64,000 nt of DNA from Ligustrum vulgare (lineage: Eukaryota; Streptophyta; Magnoliopsida; Lamiales; Oleaceae): contig OY743190.1 of assembly GCA_963555705.1 (NCBI GenBank), forward strand, positions 11,879,501-11,943,500. Reading direction: 5' to 3'. The translations under genes were made by a program, and so were the position numbers. How positions within the stretch are numbered: the stretch's first letter is position 1; every line of letters starts with the position of its first letter. This document shows, in pieces, positions 24,201 through 35,242 of this stretch. The notes under the pieces are model-generated. The model was not told the origin of the DNA and ran no database searches. It saw only the letters and a program-made list of their open reading frames with translations.

Positions 24201-25713
24201 GGGTTATTCCTGAAATATAAATAAATAAATGACATAAAATAAATAACAAATATTCTTGAATAAACAATTAAAATCCTACTTTTAGGATAGAAATAAGTGT
24301 ATAAAATACACTTATCATAAATCTAGATTGATAACTAAGGAATTTACTCAAAGAGAGGGGATATACTATAATGAGATGTTTTCACCTGTCATTAAGTATA
24401 AAACTATCAGGTTAGTCTTAGCCTTAGTTGTCCAATATAATTGGGAATTAGAGCAACTAGATGTTAAGACCTCTTTTCTTCATGGGGAATTGGATGAAGT
24501 GATTTACATGACTTAACCTCAAGGGTCTAAGGTGAAGGGTAAGTCGGAACTTGTGTGCTTGCTTAGAAAGTTCTTGTATGGCCTTAAGCAGAGTCCCAGA
24601 CAATGGTATAAGAAATTTGATGCTTAATGTTTAAAATTGATTTTAAAAGGAGTAAATATGATGCATGTTTTTATATAATAAATGTAAGATAGACTGTGAA
24701 GTTTATTTGTTGTTATATGTGGATGACATGTTGCTTGCTAGTTCTAGTAAAGTTGAAATTGCTAAAATGAAAAACCTTTTAAAATCGAAATTTGACATGA
24801 AAGACTTAGGAGAGACAAGAAAGATTCTTGGCATGGTTATTAAAAGGAATATGGCTGATAATAGACTGCTTATTAATCAAGAGTCTTATTTAGACAATGT
24901 GATAACCAAATTTGGCATGAAACTTGCTAAGTCTATCAATATACCATTAGCTGCACACATGAATTTTTCATCTGTACAATGTCCTAAAAATGAAGATGAA
25001 AAACATGAAATGAGTAATGTTCCATATGCTAATGACATTGGTTCTGTGATGTATTCTATGATTACCACTAGACCGGACCTTGCATATTTAGTTAATTTCC
25101 TGAGTAGGTTTATGTCTAATCCAGGTAAACATCATTAGGTTGCATTAAAATGGCTATTAAGATATCTAATGGGAACTCTTAAAAGGGGTTAGTGTTTGGA
25201 AGGAGAAGTGATAAGCTTGAGTTTAAGGGATATGTAGATTCTGACTTTGCAGGTGATAAAGATTAGATGAAATCTACCACTTCTTACTTTTTCTGTTTGG
25301 GTGATAATTGTATCACGTGGAAATCATAGTTGCAATCTATTGTTACACTCTCCAGAACTGAAGTTGAATATATTGCACTCACTGAAGTTGTAAAGGAATG
25401 CATTTGGTTAAAAGGCTTATAGTGTGAATTGAACTTCTTAAATGAAACTGCTATGAAATTTACTGATAGTCAAATTATTTTAACGTTATGTAAAAATCCT
25501 GTTTATCATAAAAGATCTAAGCACATTGAGGTAAAGTATCATTTAATTAGGGAGAAGTTATCTTCAGGTGAGTTTAAACTGCTTAAAATTGCAACTGATG
25601 ATAACTCTACGGATGTTGGGAAAAAAGTACTTGCGGTAGGAAATTCAACAAGTCTTTATCAATTCTTGCTATTGATAATTGTTAGTTGTTTTGCAGGTAC
25701 TAGGCTGAAGTGA
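21253..25713 (+). pseudogene. Ty1/copia polyprotein (integrase, reverse transcriptase, RNase H), multiply broken
   Basis: Block 1 (21253-21700) has the GAG-pre-integrase region (L-W-Y-K-R-M-G-H-I-G) and C-x2-C of the integrase zinc finger. After a frame change near 21700, block 2 (21690-21930) has the integrase core (V-D-D-Y-S-R-K-V-W-V-Y, then R-T-D-N-G). Block 3 (21985-22485) has the integrase C-terminal half, including G-C-A-A-Y-A-H. Block 4 (22640-22880 and 24318-24630) is the N-terminal reverse transcriptase, split by the nested LTR and a stop at 24514. Block 5 (24665-25138) has the catalytic Y-V-D-D and T-R-P-D-L-A-Y. Block 6 (25140-25713) is RNase H with several stops. The Y-S-R-K-V-W-V-Y and D-N-G-L-E-F-C-N wording is Tork-like. 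Confidence 0.88.
22881..24317 (-). mobile_element. Solo LTR in reverse orientation nested in copia reverse transcriptase
   Basis: On the minus strand it begins TGATAAGTGTATTTTATAC and ends ...TGCAGAGCGAACA, so TG...CA ends are present. The 5-bp flanks are taaag (22876-22880) and taaat (24318-24322), one mismatch, and removing the insert rejoins the reverse-transcriptase reading. The starting words resemble those of the LTR at 36504 (TGATAAGTACATTTTTTGTAC), which carries a TGGCGCC-type primer site, suggesting an Athila/Tat-like Ty3/gypsy source. It carries CG palindromes at 23861-23900. Confidence 0.8.
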
Positions 25714-25805
25714 ACGATGATGATTTATAAGACCACACACACAAATGGATGGCACTTGTAATCGGGAAAATTGGTAATGGATTAAGGTAACCCAAGGTGA
25801 AGATT

Positions 25806-26257
25806 TGTGGAATAAAGTGGTGGTTCACTTAATTCACATGACATCCTATGATTGGCTCCCATTTGAATTTTGAAATGAATATAGAGGGGGGAACTCCTCT
25901 TGGTTCAAAAGCCTTGGCATAGAGTTGAGTGGAGAGGTAGAAGTGGGAGATGACCAATATCTCCGGCGAAATCTTGCTACCTCCGACGAACCTAGATACG
26001 GTTGCTATTTCTCGAGGACGATGGTGCAGTGTTCCGGTGTGTTCAAGTGGTAGAAATCTGAGCTCAAAACAAGAAAACAACATTGCTTGGTTCTTTCATG
26101 GCTGCTGGACATTCTTCACGTTGTTGGGAATGAGCTTTGAATACTCAACACCATTATGATTGAATAGCATGGCTCCAGACTAAGAACTCGATGGGAAAGC
26201 CTCATCAACTGAACTGATTTTATTGTTCGATTTAGATATCACTTTGTATGTTATACA
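25806..26257 (+). repeat. Putative 3' LTR of the copia element (mismatched to the 5' LTR)
   Basis: It follows directly on a purine tract after the RNase H remnant, begins TGTGG and may end at ...gttataca (26257). Sequence content differs from 20337-20752. It is called an LTR from position only. Confidence 0.4.
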
Positions 26258-26862
26258 AAGAAACCTAAATGAAATATTTCCTTAAAGTTCAATCATTTGT
26301 TCTGTTGTTGACCTTAACATAAAAATTGAAGTCTCTGTTCTCTTTGTTGTTTTGAGACCATTTTCTGTTTTTATTTTCGAAAACACTAAAAACGTGTTCT
26401 CTTTACCATTTTCGAAAACGCATTTTGGAAAAAAAAATTTGTACACAAAACGCAAAACGTCCAAAACCTCGTTTTTGGCGTTTTGTGTGTATTTTATCAA
26501 AAAATGTTCAAAACGCGGAAAACGCGTTTTGAGATTTATTTTTTTTAAGAATTGTCCTAACTTAGAACTAAGCTTAATATAAAGTAGGTTTTTTTTTTTA
26601 AATTGTTTTTTTGAATTATCCTAACTTGGAACTAAGCCTAAATAAAGATTTTTTTTTTTAGAATTATCCTAACTTAGAATTAAGCTTAAATAAAATTTTA
26701 TTGAATTCAATATCAACATTAAAAAAAAAAAAAAAGTGAAAATTCTTGTTGTTATATTTCAAAAATGCCTTAATAAATGGACTCTGATGAAAAGAACTTG
26801 CATTTTCTGGATTTTAATAGAACTAGAGTTTCCTCAAATCCCGAACCTGATCAAGCTGTGTT
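26258..26862. other. Intergenic, with aacgcgtttt repeat
   Basis: The words tctgttgttgacctt (about 26298) and many aaaacgc/gcgtttt motifs recur at 29400-29590, in related but not identical form, on the far side of the solo LTR. This suggests one older repeat split by insertions. A tandem (26547-26690: cctaacttagaactaagctt... x3) is also present. No gene. Confidence 0.4.
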
Positions 26863-28099
26863 TGTAGCGACCGAGAATTTTCGTAACTTAAATAAATATT
26901 ATTTATCTTTTAAAAAAAAATATTCTCAATTTTCCTTATTTAATTATTTTAAGTCCAAAATACTTAATTCAATTTTTATCTCAAAATTTATTTATTCTCA
27001 AATTTATTTTCAGTCCAAAATATATCAGTTTTAAATACATTGCCTAATTGAAGTTAGTCTAATTTTTAGTTAATTATCCTAAACTAATCCTACCTAACTA
27101 ATCCACCTAATTGCACCCCAACGTTTTCTTCTTTCCACCAATGCAATCATCATGTTGTCCCAAACAAATATCTTGCTTTAAATCTCTTTCCACTTCATTC
27201 TCCACCACTAAGCATCTCCAACTAATATAAAGAATAAATATCCTATATTTTCCCCCTTTTTCCATCATTATTTACACATAACACATGGAAAATTCCCTAC
27301 TAATGCATCACCAAAGTCACGACCATCCTCCAATTTATGGCAAACATCAATAATTCCTTCAAATTATGATGTTTCCACTAATCCATTTCTTTTCTTTTTC
27401 TTTTCCCATCACTTCATCATTTTAAATTCTCTTCACCCACACATCTATCTCAATACTCTAGACTGCAATAGGTAACTTCTCAACACTTATGAAGCCTCCA
27501 TCGTATGCAAATTTCAATTACAAACACTGTGCACGAGCCACAGTCGATCCACCACTTTCAACACCATCAAGCATCATCGCTACCTCCACCTTCATCGCCA
27601 AAAACCAAGCCGCCACCACCACCTTCTCCCACTGTTACGACCAACCCACCAACCAATCTGCTAAGCTGCCACCTTCAACGCCAAATCGAATCATGAACAT
27701 CACCACCACCATCACAATTGAGCACCACCACCACCATCATCACAATTGAGCACCACCACCACACCAACTCCAAATCGCCACAACACCACGGTCGAACCAC
27801 CACCAGCCACCACACGAAACCACCCCTGCCCAACTCCAAATTCCCATCAATCATCCAAAATCAAACTCCAAACCAAGAAATAGAAGAAGCCCAGAACATT
27901 ACCTCTACCGTCAATCCTTTTCTGGCCGGATTTTCGTCGGGGAAACTCCAAAATCGCGATCTCAGCACCACCCAAAACCGAGACTTCACAGCCCCAAAAA
28001 TCTTCCATTTTCGTACACCTTCAACCACTCACCGACGTCGCCACTAGATGGTGGCCTGCCGTTGGATTTTTGGCCGACGACCGGGATTGGGGAGAGGGG

Positions 28100-28138
<39 letters not shown>

Positions 28139-29247
28139 GAGAAATGTGTATATGTATATTTATTTAGTTTTGAAAAATATATTTTTTAGTCCCAAGTTTT
28201 AAAAATTAGCTATTTCAGTCCCTCAGGCTTTGAATAGTTTAATTCCAGTCCTTTTAGCTTAAAATATTTTAATTCAGCCCTTTCAGTTTTAAAGTTACTT
28301 ATTTCAGCCCCAGTTTTTGAAAGTGATCATTTTAGTCCCCCAAGTCTTCAATTTAGTATATTATGACCCTGAGTTTGGACTAAAATATAATTTGGTCAGG
28401 AACTTTTCGAGTTTATTAATTTAGTCCCTAATTTCAATTATTAGCACAAAGTCCCAAATCTTTACATTTTCCCATTTTAGTCTGAGTTTTATACTTTTAA
28501 ATTCTTCCAATTCAACTCTCAAGTTTACTTTCAATTACAAAACTTTAATTTAAAGTTTCTAATAGAAATCATTTATTTTATGGCTAGACGGGGCGCGAGA
28601 AAATTAAAATTATTATTCCCGTTTGCTCAATACTCGAGAAATTAAGGTAGACAAATCTACAAGTTTACATTTTTTTCAAAAAGTGCGCATCAATAATTAT
28701 TTGGATTATAAGTTTAGCATGTATGATTGTGTTCATGAGAATTACTTGCTTTCTGAGCATGAGACTATATTACGAGAATTTACTTGCTTAAATGCATGAG
28801 ACTTGAACTTGTATGTTATTTACTTGTTCATGAGAATACTGGTGATCGTTAGATACCTGAGACTTGAATATCATGATTATGTGTTTTAATTTATAATGTT
28901 AAATGATTATTATGCGCAAGTCTACTGAGTATTTCTATGAAATACTAACGTTTTCCAAAACAAATTTTGCAGGTGACGAAGTTGGTAGCGAGGTGTGCGA
29001 TGGTGGCCATTATTGAGATTTTAGAAATGTTTTATTTGAAGTTAAAACTTATTTATTTTATGTTTGTTCCAAGTTTATTTTCAAATTATTTCAATATTCG
29101 AATTATTGACCTTTTGGGTCAAACTTTATAAAATTATGTGAAATGAAATTTCAATTGTTGTTTTATTTTTAACTAAATCATTATTTTCAAAATTAATTTG
29201 AGACGATGAAGTGGCGTTCCGAGTGTTCAGAATCCGGGGGCGTTACA
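26863..29247 (+). mobile_element. Solo LTR, Ty3/gypsy-type (TGTAGCGACC family), 2.4 kb
   Basis: It begins TGTAGCGACCGAGAATTTTC, ends GAATCCGGGGGCGTTACA, and has a perfect 5-bp duplication GTGTT (26858-26862 and 29248-29252). The terminal words match those of the LTRs at 40682-44134 (reversed), 51020-52962 and 62814 onward, so all are one superfamily. The interior includes a Pro/His/Thr-rich open stretch (27489-28047), a (CT)n run at 28100-28134, and a series of pyrimidine-rich agtccc/ttagtccc lines at 28180-28500. The open frames are not a known protein. Confidence 0.88.
28100..28134. repeat. (CT)n microsatellite
   Basis: About 17 uninterrupted CT units inside the solo LTR, just after its GC-richer leader-like part. 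Confidence 0.95.
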
Positions 29248-29637
29248 GTGTTAATATAGACTCTTAATGCTCACATTAGTGTGTTGTATGTAACCATGTT
29301 TTCAGTGTATTGTGAAAGGAAATTTAAGTTTGAGCATTAGTATTCAGCAAGCAAATTAATTAAAAATAGTTTAAATAGTATTTTGCAAAATTTTAAACAG
29401 AACGTGTTTTCCAGCTTTTCATTTTCAAAAACAGTTTTCAGAAATGACAAACCAAACGCGTTTTCAGCAAATTTGAAAACAAAAATAAAAACAGGATATA
29501 CAAAATATTTTCGAAAATGAAGTTACAAACAGAACGCCACCTAAATATTGTCACGTTTCAACATTTGATCTGTTGTTGACCTTTAAAGTGAAAATTTAAG
29601 AAGTACAGGAAATATTCGTTTGAGATATTTTGTAAGT

Positions 29638-29680
<43 letters not shown>

Positions 29681-30116
29681 GGTCTACGTTGATATCTTGA
29701 AGATACATCAAACACGTAAATAATTTCATTATGCCCGTTGATTATATTCTTGATCAGCTTTGCAATTTTATGACCCATTATTTCATAACAGGTACAGTAT
29801 TTTTATATTCTTAAATTCATAATTTAATATGTAGAAAAGAAAAATATATTAATATCTAGTGAGAGGCTGGTTGTACTCCATAGAATACACAACCTACCCT
29901 TACATAAATCAATGTAAATAATTACAAACTTTATTTCATTATACTTAGCCCGGATGTAGATTAAATTTGCTAACTTTTCAAATTAAAATTAATAATTATT
30001 TTTAACCACACATTTCACCAAAATCACAACTTTTCAACATATTCCATCCGTTTTATAAAAAACTACTAAGTCTACATAAACAATGTCATAATATTTTCAA
30101 CACGTCTCGAGGCTTA
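29248..30116. other. Intergenic; aacgcgtttt repeat and (TAA)n microsatellite
   Basis: 29390-29560 is full of aaaacag/gcgttttc words (partner of 26280-26530). A (TAA)n microsatellite of about 13 units is at 29639-29677. The remainder is AT-rich with no gene. Confidence 0.6.
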
Positions 30117-30279
30117 GCCCTTGTTTGGTATTGATAAAAATCAGATTTTTAGTAAATTTTAATAAAAGTTGATAAGATGTGTGATCGAAAAGTTATGGAT
30201 CCTATAAAAAGTAATTAAAATTAAATGTTAACTTTGAATTAGATTAAAATTTTAAAAGATAGTACTACCAAACAGGGCC
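30117..30279. mobile_element. Short Tourist-like MITE
   Basis: Termini GCCCTTGTTTGGTA and, reversed, GGCCCTGTTTGGTA are flanked by TTA on both sides (30114-30116 and 30280-30282). 163 bp, non-coding, about 150 bp beyond the 3' end of the ZIP pseudogene. Confidence 0.8.
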
Positions 30280-30425
30280 TTAATTAGTATATCGATACAA
30301 CTATCAAACAATTTAAGTTGTTGAGTACTGTACATAAAACCAGCCTTGTTATTAGGGGCATTGTAAGGAACTTCCATGAGAGAACCATAAGATAGAGGAA
30401 AATGGAACATAAAAGAGAAGGGAAA

Positions 30426-33187
30426 TTATGCCCATTTGGCCAGAAAAGACATACATCCAGCACCTAGTAGAAGTGAAATATTTGTTCCCAACTGAAGTCT
30501 AACGTTGCTCTGCATCCTAGGATTCATAAAATCTGCTGCTAATAGATCAACAAGTGCCATGTTAATAAGTATCCCGGACGAAGCGGAATTCAAAATCCCT
30601 TCATCGATAACAGCGGTCGGGCTATTTTCTTTGTACACATTCGATATTCCAATTCCAATTCCAATCGCGATCCCTACTGGGGTCGTGAAGGAGAAAAAGA
30701 GTGTCATAATTGTCGTCGTTAGGGACTGAACTTGGCCTAATCACGCAAAGAAAACGTGGGGACACGGAATAAGTTTCTTGCTACCATTCTGAAATCGGAA
30801 TAAATGATGTGAAGATTACGATAACATGAATATGAACCATAAAATCGAATGATGAAAACATTATGACAACATTCGCAACTTTTTCGATTCCGAAAATTTA
30901 GGATAAATTTGGTACTTGGGAGATGCAACCACCAAGTTGTTGGGAACCTGGGTTGCTCTACTCACAAAAATTGATTTCTTGTGATAGATCATCCCGTTAC
31001 AGGATTTTCTGTTCTATGTATTTAACTTGGAATAAATAATTTTGCACACAAAAATGATTTTGAGAAGATTACCTTTGTAGCGTGCTTTACAATAATCTTC
31101 ATCAACTGTTTCTTGATTTCACCAAAGCTTCAAACCCTCAAGCTTTCCCCGGTGTTCTCCAATGGCAGTTGTGCAGGTGTGTGGTCACCTTTCTCAAGAC
31201 CTAGGTTAAACTAGGATTATGGTTTCTTTGTAAAGAGAAAACACACACTACACACTTTAGTGTGTGTTTCGACACTTTGCCAATTAGGTTAAGAAAAATA
31301 GTCTTGTAAGACTATTTGTAACCTCTTTACACTCCAAAACCCTACCAGGCCTAGTACCATAACCCAGGCCCATTTCTGCACAACCCAATACAGGTAATAA
31401 GCCTGTATAAACCCATTATAGTGAAGTCACCGAGGGAACCTGATCGGACCCAATTAAACTAAGCTCCAATAAATTAATTATGACCCGATCAACTCTTGAT
31501 CAGTAAAAATTAATTTATTAATCACATTCTATTCCACTAAAAGAACGAGATTGCACTCTTAGTAAAATTGAAATTACTGAAACAATTAATCAATAATTAT
31601 ATCCTCTGACTTATTGTTCTTACATGTCACCCCCGTAGATCAACTTGAATATTCGGAGCAAGTTAAAATGACCAAAATGCCCTTCTCTGAATATTCATAA
31701 ATTCTCAACTCTCATCTTCTATCTAACAGTTCGATGTGATCACATCACATCATAGAATTCAACAGTCACTGTCGAATTACTGAGCTCAGATTCAACTGTC
31801 CACTAGAAGAACCAGTGAGATTATGATCATACCTAAAAGGTGACGGATTCCATAATACGAATATATGTTCCTCGTTAGTTCACTTTAATTCCAAAGTACC
31901 GAGATATTGATCAACAATTGATCTCACCCATTGATACCTCAAAGAACTTCAAGTTAGTAATCGAAGTCCATTATCCGATTAGGATTAAGGTCCCACGTAC
32001 AATAGTCAAGTGAAATTAAACTTGTATGGTCAATGTCACAAATTAATTTCACGTGGTCCCGTCCAATACATTCCAAACGTACTCTCAATTTTATTACCAA
32101 AGTCAAAGATAGACTTTAATAACATCGAGACGTTCTTATCAAAATAAATTGTCCATATTTATTTACTAATCGTGAACGTTAATTTTAGATCGAATTACAA
32201 ATTGAATCTTTCTGTGTTTAACAACTTAAACACTCAATCTGTAATATTAAATCGACTCATGGACAAACGCAACTTTATATTAATGCAATCAATAAACATT
32301 TTATTTTTGAATGTCGTGAATTATACTCTATGGGCATATCTAATTCCAACAGTCCCATACCCTCAAAGAACTGATGGCAAGAAAGGGCAGCCAATAGAGT
32401 CTTTACTGTATCCGGGCTATTTGAAGCTCCTAATGAAATTCCAATTACCACTGAGTGCACCACAATTCCCAATTCCAAAACCTACACAAAACAAACATTA
32501 CAATATGATCGGTCATCAATCACCTCGTCTAAAAGTTTAAACAGTTAATCTAGAACTTACTTGTGATATTATGTGCTGCCTTACAAGATCAAGAGCACCG
32601 GTCTCATTATCCGGAATCGCAGCCCCATGAGCATGACCATGCAAAGCGTGAGTGTGTACGTGGACGTGTCCGGCGTGTTCGTCACTAGCCTCTTCATCCA
32701 CGTTCACCTGTTTAGCCTTGTTGAAGTGCATCTTTTTGTAGAAACTGGTTGCAATTATGTCCACCATGAATGTCCCAATTCAAGCCACCATTTCCACGAA
32801 CCCCACGAAGGGAAATTTTTCCCATGGATTGTGGCTGAGGCAAGGAGATGTCAAAGTCTCGAATGCTTCAGGAAGGATGTGGATGAACTCAGTAGCTAAA
32901 ATCACTCCAGCTACAAGTGCTTTGATCATAAAGAATATGTCATTTTCAGGGCGTAAAGCTTTGACTTTTCTGCCAAGAAGTGGGATACTCACACCAATGC
33001 CACCAGAAACAAGAACAGCAGCTATGGAACTCAGTTTGTACTTAAGGGCCTCATTTTTATTCCCGTGATCGGATTCATCATTACACGTACGCTCTCCGGC
33101 TACCACCGTCGGAAGTGACAGAACAAGAAGGAATGTCAAGATTATGATCTTATCCTTATCAGAATAACACCATTGAAAACTGCTCAT
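30426..33187 (-). pseudogene. ZIP: ZIP-family (ZRT/IRT-like) zinc/iron transporter, broken by stop, frameshift and LTR insertion
   Basis: The chosen start is 33187 (M-S-S-F-Q-W). Exon 1 (33187-32561) has a signal-like hydrophobic N-terminus, transmembrane helices with I-P-L-L-G-R and A-G-V-I-L-A-T, F-I-H-I-L-P, and then the long loop rich in His ([14 protein letters not shown]), the metal-binding variable region. An in-frame TGA (32780-32782) sits in helix 3, where the family has a conserved small-residue stretch. Exon 2 begins 32481 ([14 protein letters not shown]) and includes the metal-binding H-Q-F-F-E-G-M-G. It is split by a 1.4 kb solo LTR between 32352 and 30937, then resumes as L-G-G-C-I-S-Q to 30916. 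The last exon (about 30747-30426) has a frame shift near 30735, then [11 protein letters not shown] and ends normally in L-L-A-K-W-A. Three independent lesions make it a dead gene in this haplotype. Confidence 0.9.
30938..32351 (-). mobile_element. Solo LTR, family B copy 1, inserted in a ZIP exon
   Basis: On the minus strand it begins TGTTGGAATTAGATATGCCC and ends ...CCCAACA. It matches 33259-35237 almost throughout. It splits the codon run for G-M-G / L-G-G-C of the ZIP gene. The expected 5-bp duplication is imperfect: the target ccaagtccc appears as ccaagt on the left and only gtccc on the right, consistent with a 3-bp loss after insertion. Starting words suggest a Ty1/copia source. Confidence 0.83.
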
Positions 33188-33258
33188 GTTGAAACAGAGC
33201 AAGTGAGAAGACAAGTTTCTGAAATTTTGAGGTATGGAGTCGTGTCTTTTGCAAGTAC

Positions 33259-35237
33259 CATTAGGAACCCGGGTTGCTCTACTCACAAAAATTGATTTCT
33301 TGTGATAGATCATCCCGTTATAGGATTTTCTGTTCTACGTATTCAACTTGGAATAAACAATTTTGTGCACATAAAAAGAAAAAGATATTACCCTTGTAGC
33401 GTGCTTTACAATAATCTCTTTTCGCTGCTTCTTGATTTCACCAAAGTTTCAAACCCTCAAGCTTTCCTCGGTGTTCTCCAATGGCAGCTGTGCAGGTGTG
33501 TGATCACCTTTCTCAAGACCTAGGTTAAACTAGGCAGTGGCGGAACTAGGATATATAACGGTAGTAGGCTAGAAAAAATATGGGGGTGGAGATTTTTTTT
33601 TTCTTTTTTCAAGCAAAAAATAAGAATAATTTAGACTTCAAATTCGTAAATATAACAAAATAATTTTACTTAAATGTCAAGTTTACTTAATTTTATTAGT
33701 GACGCATCCTTCTACTCTCTACACGATGAAATTTATCAACGATAACATCCGTATCAATTCCAAGAGCAATTTTTCTCTCAATATAAATGACCATGGAATT
33801 TGATGGATTACCAATCTACCACAAGAAATTATAGGTAAAACCTTTCTATAATAAATAAATTAACTACCATCTACCACAAAAATCCCTAATTCTAAATAAG
33901 CCCTAAATAACTAAAATGAATTTATCACCAAATTCAACACTCAAAACAATTAATAACCCACTAATAATTAAACTACCAGATTAAGAAATAACAAAAAAAA
34001 AAAAAAATGTAACATTGACATAATTAGATTTACCAGTCGGCGGGCGCGAAAAGGGAACCAGTAGCAAGGAAGCGCTGTCGCAACCAGGGCAGCGGAAGGG
34101 CCGGTGCGGAACGCTGGGAGCTCGTCGGTTGGTGGCGGCAGAAGCAGCAGCAGTAGTTGAGGACCTAAAGGTTGAAGTTCTTGTTCCTGTAACCTGTTGA
34201 GTGAAGCCCGCAAAGCTAGAGGATGAGAGGAATGAGGTCGCGGTTGTGAACTTTTGAATTGTGATATGGATTCTGCTATTATTGGATTGTTATTGGACTT
34301 GAGCCTGCTGCTGGTTGCTGCCTGGACCTTGGAGATTTCTGGAGGGCTAAGCTGGGAGAAGAGTGTGGGCGCCAAGAAGAAGTTCAAAATTTTGAGAAAT
34401 CCTTAGTGGGCTTCAGCGGACTGTTGCCCTATGCCAGTTCCGCCCTTGAAACTAGGATTAGAGTTTTTTTGTAAAGAGGAAACACATACTACACACTTTA
34501 GTGTGTGTCTCGCCACTTTTCCAATTAGGTTAAAAAAAATAGTCTTCGGAGACTATTTGTAACCTCTTTACACTCCAAAACCCTACCGAGCCTAGTACCA
34601 TAACCCAGGCCCATTTCTGCACAACCCAATACAGGTAATAAGCCTGTATAAACCCATTATAGTGAAGCCACCGAGGGAACCTGATCGGACCCAATTAAAC
34701 TAAGCTCCAATAAATTAATTATGACCCGATCAACTCTTGATCAGTCAAAATTAATTTATTAATCACGTTCTATTCCACTAAAAGAACGAGATTGCACTCT
34801 TAGTATAATTGAAATTACTGAAACAATTAATCAATAATTATATCCTCTGACTTATCGTTCTTACATGTTACCCCCGTCGATCAACTTGAATATTCGGAGC
34901 AAGTTAAAACGACCAAAATGCCCTTCTCCGAATATTCATAAATTCTCAACTCTCATCTTCTATCTGACAGTTCGATGTGATCCCATCACATCATAAAATT
35001 CAACAGTCACTGTCGAATTACTGAGCTCAGATTCAACTGTCCACTAGAAGAACCAGTGAGATTATGATCATACCTAAAAGGTAACGGATTCCATAATACG
35101 AATATATGTTCCTCGTTAGTTCACTTTAATTCTCAAAGTACCGAGATATTGATCAGCAACTTTATATTAATGCAATCAATAAACATTTTATTTTGAATAT
35201 CGTGAATTATACTCTATGGACATATATAATTCCAACA
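33259..35237 (-). mobile_element. Solo LTR, family B copy 2, in the 5' leader of the ZIP gene
   Basis: It matches copy 1 (30938-32351) at both ends and is flanked by a perfect 5-bp duplication AGTAC (33254-33258 and 35238-35242). It lacks about 350 bp present in copy 1 (the region after gatattgatca at about 35150) and carries a nested hAT-like element. Its edge is 71 bp upstream of the ZIP start codon, so it displaces the original promoter by 2 kb. Confidence 0.85.
33535..34448. mobile_element. hAT-like non-autonomous element nested in the solo LTR
   Basis: Termini CAGTGGCGGAACTAGG and, reversed, CAAGGGCGGAACTGGC are flanked by a perfect 8-bp duplication AAACTAGG (33527-33534 and 34449-34456). 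Absent from copy 1 of the same LTR, which supplies the empty site. The open frame at 33968-34387 has no transposase features. Confidence 0.88.
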
Positions 35238-35242
35238 AGTAC

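Larger units (their letters stand above)
20337..26257 (+). mobile_element. Decayed Ty1/copia retrotransposon (Tork-like), with nested solo LTR
   Basis: The order is: putative 5' LTR, primer-binding site, GAG-pre-integrase, integrase, reverse transcriptase, RNase H, then a purine-rich tract ccaaggtgaaga (about 25792-25804) followed by TGTGGAATAAAG, a plausible 3' LTR start at 25806. This is the copia gene order (integrase before reverse transcriptase). Gag and protease are largely missing. The putative 3' LTR (25806-26257) does not resemble the 5' LTR beyond TGTGG, so the element may be chimeric. A reverse solo LTR interrupts the reverse transcriptase. Confidence 0.8.

Noticed and set aside
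27489..28047. Pro/His-rich open frames
   Set aside because: They lie inside a solo LTR with perfect target duplication, and an analogous frame occurs in another LTR (63158-63900), so composition of the LTR leader explains them.
33968..34387. 139-codon minus-strand open frame
   Set aside because: Located wholly inside a nested hAT-like element with 8-bp duplication; not similar to an hAT transposase by eye.
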